Shown one piece after another: positions 54,168 through 64,000 of a stretch of 64,000 nt of DNA (its first letter is position 1; each line of letters starts with the position of its first letter). The translations under genes were made by a program, and so were the position numbers. The stretch covers positions 434,001-498,000 of the forward strand of contig OZ004596.1 in NCBI GenBank assembly GCA_963924555.1. The letters are read 5' to 3'. The notes below the pieces were generated by a model. It worked only from the letters and a program-made list of their open reading frames with translations, was not told the DNA's origin and made no database searches. This DNA comes from Crambe crambe (lineage: Eukaryota; Porifera; Demospongiae; Poecilosclerida; Crambeidae).

Positions 54168-55166
54168 ATGGTGGCTGTATCTTCCAAGATGAGAAATAGA
54201 AAGTTAATACGCAGTTAGTAGTATTTTGCTACTCTTTATTCTCAGTTTGGCTGCGTCAGAACATCAACAAGTCCCCCGTAAGTTTATATAATACCTCACA
54301 GACGTATTATAGTCTTTTGGCACATTAGTGGTGCATAAAGCCATTGATGACTTAAATATCGTTCTAACTGCCTGTCCTATCTAGTCATATCACACACAAT
54401 ATACATAGTGCTCACACCTGATCCATCAATACTACTCTGAAGTGATTCTTGAGGGTAGAATCGGTTGGTTAGTAAGTAGGTGTACAAATTATAAGAGCAT
54501 TCCACTTATCAATGTACATGGAGCTCACAAGGTGCAATGAGTGTGAATATCTAGAGTTTTATATGTTAGTCATAGTCGCTAATTTTGTGTAGGGTGCAGG
54601 CTGTTCCTTTGAGGAAGTATTTCAACTGAGTTCTCAGAAAGGTTGCCATGACCTCAGGTAATTATGTTTGCTCATAAAAAATTGCATTAATGAGAGAAGT
54701 TGGTTTAAATTCATTTCCAATTGTCACTGGTTGGGTCAAAGTTCAGCATGCAAACACTGATGGAGTTAATGCTGCCATATTCATGTTTGTTGGGTTGCAA
54801 TGATTCCAATTCTGAACTTAGTTGGAAGCTGACATGCAGAGGAACAGAGTGGTGATTTAACATCACCAGCTGCATAGCACAGCTCAGCTGTCTTGTTAGT
54901 ATTGAATGACCAGTCATTGAAGAAAGCCCAGAGGCAAAGCATGCAATTTGTACTTACCCTGTATACTAAGCAGATCAGCTGTACCAAAGGTGACCCAACT
55001 TCTCTCTTTTTTTTTGCCATGCCGCTTGAAAGGAATGAGAAGATCACACACCCAGTACATGTAACCTGAGAGTTAACACCTGTTCTCCATTATTGACTGG
55101 TTGTATTTCATAAAGTGAAATTTGAACATTCCTTGTTTTGTCCCCATCTTTCATAACCATCCCAGA
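54168..55166 (+). other. Unresolved 5' exons of the RhoGEF gene
   Basis: Possible short exons are ATGGTGGCTGTATCTTCC... (54168, open to a TAG at 54213), a piece after ttattctcag near 54243 (WLRQNINKSP) and one at about 54592-54658 (GAGCSFEEVF). Their phases do not join unambiguously to the first recognisable exon at 55167, so the true start of the gene is not settled. Nothing else coding was recognised in this kilobase. Confidence 0.3.
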
Positions 55167-58100
55167 GACACCAGTGGAATACGGAGATATTCTGAACATC
55201 ACTCCCCATGAAAGCTCAGTAAAGGTACAGTATTGTTACAAACTCTAATTAAGGAGGTATAAATTTGATAATAATTATATTGGAGTGCCTTTATGTCCTT
55301 TCAAGTTTGTTTAGTGTCCAATGTATATGTGCAAGATGTACATGTCAAATGTTCCTAGTCTGTACTTTGCTCTTTGAGGTCAAGCCATGTAATGCTGTGC
55401 TGATATGATGTGTGTTTCCCACTATAAGAACTAGCTGATTTCTATTACCTAAGTCACATATAGTGCACTTTTGAAGCCAGCCTATGTTTTTACAGCACCT
55501 TAAAGGTAATTTGTACCGAAACTGTTATGAAGCTTGATACAGTGCATGCAATGTTGCCTCCTGTGCCTGATTAGAGGGGCACCCTTGTTTAATTAGAGGG
55601 GCACCCTTGCCTCCTGTGCCTGATTAGAGGGGCACCCTTGTTTAGTGACTGTCTTATAAGGAGAACCATGTGTGAGGTGGGGCATTTTTTTGGGTTTCAA
55701 TTTCCAACTATTTAGTTTAGCAAGGAAGATTTAATGGGTACATGTAAGTACATGGTGATCGTGAACATACTTTCAACCTTTCCCATTCCATACTACATAT
55801 CAACCATCTTTATTTGTGTTTCAACCCTTTGCAGATATATCAGATATATCATGTTAACACCGAGGTGTCCTCACTTAAGTGCTATGACTTAGCCATGGGG
55901 AAGTTTTATAGATTTCCTCACAAAGATAAACAGTTGCATGTGTGGTAGCAGGTCAATGCATGTGTGTGAGGCTGTATACTTGTCCCTTTATCTTATATAG
56001 CAGCATAGTCTGGCTTATTTCTATAAGGTGGAAGTAATTTCTAAAAGGTGGAAGTAATAAATGAAGCGATCTTGTGCCACATTGTGAAGACAGATACAAC
56101 CTTCCTAGAAACAGAACCCATCTATGCCAGTCCTTGCATGATATATGATACACGTCTACTAATATTGGATCAATTTTCACAAAAGTAGTATCGACTTTGG
56201 ATGCATGGGTCATACTGGGATAGAATTTAGTAGGGACGTTTTAATTGAGTTAACAGTAGTGATAGGGAGAGATTCCTATCATGCTTGAAGTGGGGAAGCA
56301 TATTTGGATTACATAGCACGCCTAACTAACTACATCTGAAAAATGTATCTTTTTGTGGAAATGTGTTAGGGAAGGGCTTATGTGATATGCAACTATGGAA
56401 GCAGAAAAGGAGGATGTGGTAGTGTACTCTTAACAGGAAAACTCCCTTTGTGAAGACTCCCTCCTTATAAATAGTGTTTGTATGTTCTAATTATGAAATG
56501 TGGTATTGTGGTTTAGGGTGGTGAGAGCATCACAATCACCTTTGTCAACCCAATAGTAGTTCCCGAGGACTCCACCTACTTCATCTTCCAAGGATCCAAA
56601 GGTGAACACAGAGTCCCTGCAACAAGACTTGGCCCCACCTCCCTCGTGGCTACAATACCTGGTAAGAATGGTGTTAATGGATTGGAATTGGGTGGTGGCA
56701 TGGGTACAGGTGTGTGATCCCTTGGATGGTAGCATAGAATTGAATAGTAGTGGACAATAGAAAATGCATGTATTTGGAACGTGGGCTGACCTAATAGAAG
56801 TGGTTTGTTTATATAGAGGCTTGCCTTTAAGATATGACCATATCCCTTATTCATAGTATTGTGTACATCCCTAATCTGTTCATGATCGATATCTTCTCTG
56901 GCCTTCCCTTTTAGCGTACTTGCATCCTGAGACGGTGGATCTCTCCCTTTGCTCTGTCAGTGAATGTGGGACACAAAGAACCCTTTACACAAATCAATTC
57001 ACTTACTTCTTTGACCAGAAGGCATTCATGGCTGAGTTGCTGTTTCAGAATCTCTCTGAGATAAGATCTCCAAATGTTGAAAACAGTGTTTTGCCTCCCT
57101 TGACTTCTGCCGAGGCCTTGCGTGACTATGACTTATCTCTGACAAAGGCCTTGAATGAGATCAAGATTCCTGAGGGTTGGAGTATGGTGGGTGATGATAG
57201 AATAGGACAACACCTCAGTCCTGAGGAGGGTGAGTCTACAGTGCTTTGAAAATATGCTTTGAAAGTCCTAATCTCTGATTAAGGTGGTATCTTTATACAT
57301 TAACTTGTGGATTGTATTGGAAATCCATATATGTAGCAGCATCTCCATATCCAAGTGCATTTGCACTGAAAGTTTTAATTCTCTTAGGCTATATACCCCA
57401 CCCACACATATAGAAGTATGAGGGACCTTTTTTGGTCTTCTCTTCACCACATCAAGCCTGTTATCCATCCTGCCTTACTGTCCATTGGTTGGTGTCTGGA
57501 AGGTTTGGGGAATAGGTGGATACTATTGTTTACACAACTGCATGAGTCAATGATAAAAGGATCAGGTTTCTTAAATCCTTGTAAGCCACTCATTCCTTGT
57601 AGACAACCATCCTGAAATCTACAGTAGAAGCCATGGGGACTCACAGAATGCATGCACGTATTTGAGCTGAGAGTTGGAGGTCATGATTGTTTATGTAGCC
57701 TGTACTTGTCCATATATATCTCCAACAAGTACTATGAAGTGGTTAACCTCTTCCTTATAGATCTGCATTGTAGGAGATCAATGATATTATGTTGATTGCC
57801 ATACGTAGGTTATGAGCCCAAGGAGACCTTGCTCCACTTTGCTGCAAGGTACAATCTGAATTGCCTGGCCCAGCGTCTGATCTCAATGCCAGGATCGTCA
57901 GTAGCAGCTGTTCTTCCTAATAGTCAGGGGCATCTCCCAATCGATTTAGCTAGGGAAAATAACAATGAGGGACTCGTGCGGCTTTTAACATTGTAAGCAA
58001 AGATGTCAAGTAGTCTTCCCATTTGGGGGAGGTAGTGAGTGCTAGTTATTTTTTGCAGGTACATGAGACAGGTTAGTCCAGATGGCAGATTGGTGGATAG

Positions 58101-58602
58101 TTTATCATCTGGTCCTGAAGAGGGCCTACGAGGGGAGGAAACTCCAGCAGGAAGAGTGGACTATGAAGCTCTGATAAAGCAGATTGAGGCAAAAATGGGC
58201 AGTAATAACAGTACACAAGGTGAAAAGTGGGCACTATTTAGAAATATACTTCAACCTTTTTTTATGTCATGCTATTAGTAGTTATGGCAACAAACTAAAA
58301 GTATAATGGCATTCTTGAAAATCCCTTGTAACTTAAGCTGCATGAGTCACCACTTCCTCATTGGGAATTATGACGTCATCATAGTTGTGAAATCACTTTT
58401 TATGCAGAAATGGCAAGGATTAATGAGAAATGGATGACCCAGGTAAGAGTTTATGCCACTATTACTGCTGCTGGGATTAATGCTTGTGTGGTATGGTATA
58501 AATGTATTCATAGATGTGATTAAGTGTGTGGAATCATTATCTCTATTAAGTTTAGACTGTCACCAATGACGTGTCACATGGTACTCTACTAGTCTAGGGC
58601 TG

Positions 58603-58633
<31 letters not shown>

Positions 58634-61600
58634 TGTATGTTATCAGACTTGTAATTAGTACAGTGTGAAATTATTCCCTTGTAGTCTTGGTGACGACCTT
58701 CACTAGTGCTAATTTCACAGCTGCCCATTCTAAGTTTTGATTGTAACAATAATGTATCAGCAAATTGGCAAAGGAATGAGATTTTTTACGAATCTAGTTA
58801 AGATGCTTGGCATAACATTCATCCCATTGTGATGGCATTCTTGTATCCAACTCCCTGTGCTACTCCCATCTTATCCTCTAGTCTTTTCTCGCTCATTGCT
58901 CCTTAATATCAGGGGTAACCTTGGTTTCCATAACAGCCCACAGTGGTTGGTGCCAGTGATATATACAGGAAGTCACTAATATGGACATAAAACATTTTGT
59001 GTGGGAAAAGTATCCCTTAATCGGGAGGTGTTTACATTGTGTTCCTTCAAATGTGTACATAGAGGAAGTTCTAGTCTTATAGTGTGTGTAGTCCCTTGAT
59101 GTGGTTGTAATGCTTACATATAGGGCTTTTAGCCAGCTGTACTACTATACTATGTCTGTACTTCCAGGAAACCCGGTTCTGAGTTTTGTGTCTCCTGTAA
59201 TTTTATAGGTGAGGTGCTACCGGAAGCATTCCTTGGGCTCCCTCATTTCGGGTCTCAGATTCTCTAAAAGTAGTCTTCCTATTCACCGTGCTTCTAGTGA
59301 CCAGCGTGCTGTGGTGTCTCTTTCTAAGGTGGACAAAAGGAGAGAACGGTTTTCTTCTTCGTCCTTTGCCAGCGGTTCTCCTGGATCTGGGTCTGCTGAT
59401 GCAGGTGGCAGTCCAACAACAGTGCTGGAGTGTGTCAGCATGATGCAGGATCCTGAGGTGGTGGAGATGGACAGACGAAGGAAGATGTCCTGGTCTGTCA
59501 CTGTGGGTTGTGCACGCTATAGGTCCATGGACACTGGTCTTAATGAGCTAGAGAGAATCGTAGGTGAGTTTGAGTTATCTTGTTCTCATTTAAGGAGAAG
59601 CAGTATCTGGAGTGTTAAGAGTATTTTTAAACAACTTTTTATAGCCGAGGAAACTCTTCAGAAGAAGGTGCTGACAGTTAAATCCGAACTGATGGAAATG
59701 GAGCAACAGCACAAGTCATCCAATACCTTGGGCTCCTCCAACCAATCAGGGGTGAGTAAATACCATTGTACAGTGGGTGGGGCTTACTGATAAAGAGATT
59801 ATGTACTGGAGTATTATTATTTCCTTATAGCTCCACCTCCGTAGCTTATCCTGTCCCTTCCTGGACCATGAGGATGACTCAGGTATGTAGGACAGTCAAT
59901 AAATTAATTACTGTGTTGGGGAGAACCCTTAATTACTAAGGAGGACCCTTAATCACTGGGGAGAACCCTTAATCACTATGGGGAGAACCCTTAATTACTA
60001 CTGGGGATAACCCTATATATAACCCTATATATACTTCATATTTTTCATCATATTTTTCATTCTTTTGTTTCCTTTCCAGCCTCCCCTTGTATGCTCTCTT
60101 CTGAACCTTCCAGCTCAAGCATCACAGGCATTGCAGATGATGGCTCTCTCCACACACCTCCTACTCCCTCAGCCTCAGCTCAATACACCATAACCCCCAG
60201 ATCAATCCCACGAGTCATCACCACCAAATATTCTGATTCTTCTCTGACAGTCATCCTAATTCACCCTGAGGCTGATCCGCTGACTCAGCACGGTGAAGAT
60301 CACAGTGACCAGAACACCACCTCTTCTCTGGATGACTTAGACTCGTCAAGTGTCAAGGAGATCAGAGGGAATGTTGCTCGCAGCAAGAGAGCTCAAACAT
60401 TGCAAGCTCAAACTTTGCCAGCTCCAGAACTTTCAGAGGATGATGGTATCATGTCTGCCTATTCTGCTCCTAATTTGTTAACATTATCGGACAGTGAGGA
60501 GCAGGAGGATCAGAATGAGGAGCAAGAGCATGCTATCTTAACCAGGCAGCCCGATCCCCGCCTTCAAGGTATTTCAGTGGAGGACTCAATTGTTGAGCAT
60601 CGCTCGCTGAGACAAATGGGGAATAGTTCTCCTATGTATGATGAACTGAGGGACACTGGAACTGACCATACACACGATAGTGCTGCCACTAGTGTGGATA
60701 GTGATTTTGTCATGGTGCAGAGTCCTAGCCAATCAGATGTGTCCAAGAAAGGCAATGGTAAGAAGAATGAAAACTCCGAGGATGAAAGTATCACTAGACG
60801 CTCTGCTAAATCAGGTCACTGGACAAAATCACACAGAAGGAGTTTAAGTACGTCTGATGCTGAGAGTATGAGAGACACTCGGAAATCTATGGAGATGGAG
60901 GACACCAGCGACCGACCTAACACTACAGCTAATTGCAACACTGTACTCACTCCGATTAATAACGACGGGAGCAGTCCCGTGCTGGACATGAGACATGGAA
61001 GTGGCAATTCTAGCCATTCACGGAAACTGGATGCAGACGAGCATTCTCAGACTGATAGCATCCAGACACTGGACACCAGCAGTCACCAAGGCTCTGACGA
61101 CTCAAGTGAGGAAGAGAAGGAAACAGATGATCAAGTATCGGCTCTTGACTCCCAGGTCTCCTTGGATCACTTAACGACAGGGGCCCCTAATCACACGAAC
61201 AATCTCTCTCCAGTAGTAACATCTAATAGAGTGAATCGTTACTCTGCCGATGCTGAATATATCGTCACAAATATCGATGATGAACTTACTTATGAGGATG
61301 GAGAGATCACACCCACTTCTGTTCTAGCACGTTTTTCTCATCGGAGAATCAATAGCACTAACGTTCCTCTCTCCTCGTCTGCTGATATGGCTGATGGTGC
61401 TGAAAATAATTCTTCCATTGACACCCTTGTCTTCAAAGGGGGTGAGGAAAAGGAAAAGAAAACGTCGTTGTGCAGTAATGATTCTGTGTTTATGAACAGT
61501 GCTGAAGCTGATGTGGTACACCTCTCCGATGTGGATATCAAGGTCAATCACAGTGATGACAGTCGAGGGCAGAGTTTGAATAGCAGTTTTGATGTAAGTT

Positions 61601-64000
61601 TGGAGCAAAGCACTGAGTTGGACGAACTGTATTTCAAGCAGAACGGATCGCCAAAGACCATTAGGAAGAAAAAAGGTGCCAAGTCTCCCACTCCTAAGAG
61701 GAAAACTGTGCATGTTGTTAATCGTGGCGAATCTTCCAAGATCCAGAAGAAAGGTTTGCAAAAGTCTGAAGTCAGCCCAACGATCCAGACCCTGAGGAAG
61801 TTGATGAACTTGGAGGAACCTGAGGAATCGGATGACAGTGATGCTACAGTTGGCAGTAATCCTAGGAGGACTGGAAGTGCATTGGAAATGAGTTCCCTCA
61901 CTGGAGTCCACCGAAGTAGTTCCAGCGTCTCTGACTCCGTTGCTATCAAGCAAATGAATAATAGTGGTGATACTTCCCCTTTCAGTAGAACAGGCTCCCC
62001 AGGCTCCATCAGGTGTCCTCTCAAACCAGCCGATCTCGAGAATGACAATGAAGGCAGTAGCCTAGATTTTATCCCTGGTTCCCCTCTGGCAGCTATCAAA
62101 CACCAGCAGCAGCTCAAAAACCAGCCACACCCACATCCACATACAAGCTCCTCCCCTCTCTCCTTACAGCAAACTAAAAGTCCTCCATCACAGCAAAATC
62201 ACTCCTCTATGTTCTCCGGTAATGAGCACAAAATCCATTCCAGTAACTCCAGTCCCACTTTCTCCGTGAGTTCGACTCCAGGGAACACCACACCCACCTC
62301 CAAAATGGAAGGAGATGTAGCTCGTAACGAGAACCATGCTGCTGAAACTAGTGCTCAGAAAATCTTGGAACGTAAACGGAGCAAATTAGGAAAGGCCATA
62401 AGTTTCTATGAGGGCGGAACAGAACGTGTTACTGACCTCTTGTGTGAAGACGAAAAGCCTGCTGACAAGGATCATGAGAGCGCTGTCAAGAAGCTTTTAA
62501 GGGGAGGCTTCTTGAGAGGTTCAAAGCAGAATTCAAAGAAGATCCCTAAAGCATCCGCTACAAATAGTGAGCAAGTTCAGAGCAATACATCACCTGCAAA
62601 ACAAACACGAGCGAAGTCTGCCAAAGTGAGGAATAAGCCGAGTGAGAGTTCCTCCACTGAAGCACTCCCCCTCAGCCCATCAAGTATCACTCGATCTGCC
62701 AGCATGCAGGTTGGGATGGACGAGGCAGGCAGCAATCCAACTACTACCACCCAACAGTACCCCAATCGCTCCAGTCGTAGGCTGTCCACTCAAATGACTC
62801 GCTACAATTCTGAAGATATTCTATCCTCTCCAGTAAAGACTGCAAATGGCAGCACATTCAGAATTATGGAAGAGATTCCTGGGAGCCCTAAGGAGGCACG
62901 GGTAACTTGGAACGTTCCCAATTCCCCTCCATCTTGTCCTCTGAGTGAGGGTGAGTCTGACAACGAAGAGTCTGCGTCTATGGAGCACATTTCCCACCAC
63001 CCTGAGCTGTACTTGAAGGAAGAAGTGCCTTGGGAAAGAACTATTGACCGGAAAGTGTACAAGAAGATTGGCAAAGGCGAGCGAGAGCGCCAGGCCATTC
63101 TCCACGAGCTTCTTCACACGGAGAGACAGCATTTCAGAGCCTTGCATGTCCTCAAGCTGATATTCAGAAATGCAATCAGCAAACGAGTATCCGAAGACAT
63201 TCTGGAACAGCTTTTTCCAAAGCTCGATAATCTGATAGAAATTAGTGACAGCTTCATCAAGAGGATGGAGGGAAAACGAGAGAAGGGCGTGATTAGAGAT
63301 TTGAGCGATATTCTCCTCCAGCAGTTTTCGGGTGAGAGTTACGATAAGATGTTGTCTGCCTTTTCTGGGTTTTGCAGTGGGCACTTGAATGCTATGGAGA
63401 TCTACAGGGAACTGTTGAGAAAAAAGAATTTTGCAAGGCTGATGAAGGAGATGCACAGCGTCAAGGAGTGCCAGCGTTTGGAGCTCACTGATTATTACAC
63501 CAAAGTCACACAGAGGCTCTCTCAACTCATCATTCTCATGAACCGTCTGGCCAAGAAGACAGAGTCTTTGAAATTGGATCACTGCTCTCGTCTCCAGGAG
63601 AGTCTGAAGCAACTCCAGCGTTTGGTAGGAGCTGTGGACCAGTCAGTGGAGGACAGGAAGAATTTGATGGAAATGATGGATATTGAGAGCAGGCTAGAAA
63701 TTAATGTACCCAAGTCTTCCAAGATCACTAATCGCCAGGACTTGAAGAACCTCAAACTCACTGCTCACAACCGCAAGCTGAAGAAGAAAGGGTATGCTAC
63801 ATGGATGGGACATGGAAGACAGCTCAGTAAGTAAATATTCTATATTCTACTTTTCATTCCCACTCCCTCATACTCCTCCACCTTTGACCCCTTACCTCTA
63901 CCCCTTCTCCTCCCCCTCGTACTCCTCCACCCTTGACCCCCTTACTTCTACTCCTTTAGTATTATCATAAACTGTTATATTAAGTAACATGTAGTTTAAT
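55167..64000 (+). CDS. LBC-type Rho guanine nucleotide exchange factor (AKAP13/ARHGEF28-like), 3' end outside window
   Basis: Recognisable exons: about 55167-55226 (TPVEYGDILNITPHESSVK), about 56516-56661, 56915-57229, 57809-57992, 58059-58219, 58408-58442, 59209-59563, 59645-59751, 59831-59882 and 60080-63826. The N-terminal blocks (DYDLSLTKALNEIKIPEGW, ETLLHFAARYNLNCLAQRL) match the immunoglobulin-like and ankyrin-like region of AKAP13 and ARHGEF28. A very long exon is Ser/Asp-rich with basic patches. The Dbl-homology domain spans roughly 63060-63640 (ERERQAILHELLHTERQHF, LEQLFPKLDNLIEIS, DILLQQFSGESYDKM). The gene continues past a donor at 63827 toward the expected PH domain. LBC GEFs activate RhoA. 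No C1 zinc finger is seen before the DH domain, unlike AKAP13. The segment corresponding to QRITKYP reads QRLSQLI. The first intron after 55226 (about 1.3 kb) holds only repeats. Confidence 0.85.
55556..55650 (+). repeat. Local tandem repeat in a RhoGEF intron
   Basis: GCCTCCTGTGCCTGATTAGA and GATTAGAGGGGCACCCTTGT units occur three times in about 90 bases. Confidence 0.8.
58602..58631 (+). repeat. G30 homopolymer
   Basis: Thirty consecutive G residues in a RhoGEF intron. They could form quadruplex structures in RNA or single-stranded DNA, and the exact length is prone to assembly error. Confidence 0.9.
59918..60022 (+). repeat. Short tandem repeat GGGGAGAACCCTTAATCACT
   Basis: Four to five degenerate copies of a unit of about 22 bases (GGAGAACCCTTAAT.ACTA.G) lie in the intron before the giant 60080 exon of the RhoGEF gene. 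Confidence 0.8.

Noticed and set aside
61324..63612. Several long minus-strand frames (189-263 codons) opposite the RhoGEF exon
   Set aside because: No family resemblance, no splice context, and they lie opposite a strongly supported DH-containing exon, so they are treated as composition shadows.
1..64000. Bacterial-type operons, tRNA, rRNA or CRISPR loci
   Set aside because: No cloverleaf, rRNA-like or repeat-spacer structure was recognised. Genes have spliceosomal introns and animal domain content.

Overview
The window reads as a compact metazoan genome and is most consistent with a demosponge such as Amphimedon. It has dense protein-coding genes on both strands. Most introns are short (about 40-100 bp) and AT-rich with GT-AG ends. 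Neighbours often sit head to head about 90-400 bp apart or tail to tail within tens of bases. The gene content is animal-type: an SHB-family SH2 adaptor, an LBC-type RhoGEF, a chondroitin-synthase relative, fibrinogen and fibronectin-III proteins, HAUS1 and EIF2B5. The species call is inference; no sequence comparison was run.

Region 1 to 15.3 kb: the 5' part of an ADP-ribosylglycohydrolase gene (minus), a chondroitin synthase/polymerizing-factor-like glycosyltransferase with degenerate catalytic motifs (plus), an intronless secreted sulfatase (minus), and a nine-exon two-domain MRH (mannose-6-phosphate-receptor/ATG27-like) membrane protein (minus). Next comes a decayed tandem copy of that receptor carrying a MITE-like insertion. 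It is followed by SUGP1 without SURP domains (plus), mitochondrial CLPX (minus) and a SERF gene (minus).

Region 15.3 to 34 kb: a many-exon coiled-coil gene with a CCDC87-like C-terminus (plus) hosts an intronless fibrinogen-domain gene on the opposite strand inside one intron. It ends 11 bp from the convergent HAUS1 gene. EIF2B5 (intronless) and a LYSMD3/4-like LysM membrane protein follow. Then comes the most unusual gene of the window: a predicted 1950-residue protein joining a coiled-coil-like N-terminus, a 22-copy Pro/Glu-rich tandem repeat, a PH domain and a complete actin-fold domain.

Region 34 to 46.7 kb is an accessory, repeat-rich block. Two full-length FN3 transmembrane receptor genes, built from one-domain phase-1 exons in the order ABC-ABC-D-E, flank a truncated, frameshifted third copy. 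Around and between them lie an FN3 exon relic, a psq-type transposase relic, a Ty1/copia RNase H relic, microsatellites and an inverted-repeat element.

Region 46.7 to 64 kb: an SHB-like SH2 adaptor with unusually long introns, RPUSD2-like pseudouridine synthase (minus), and a long LBC/AKAP13-like RhoGEF that runs off the right edge after its DH domain.

Exon coordinates were derived by eye from GT-AG sites, reading frame and remembered family alignments. They should be confirmed with transcripts.
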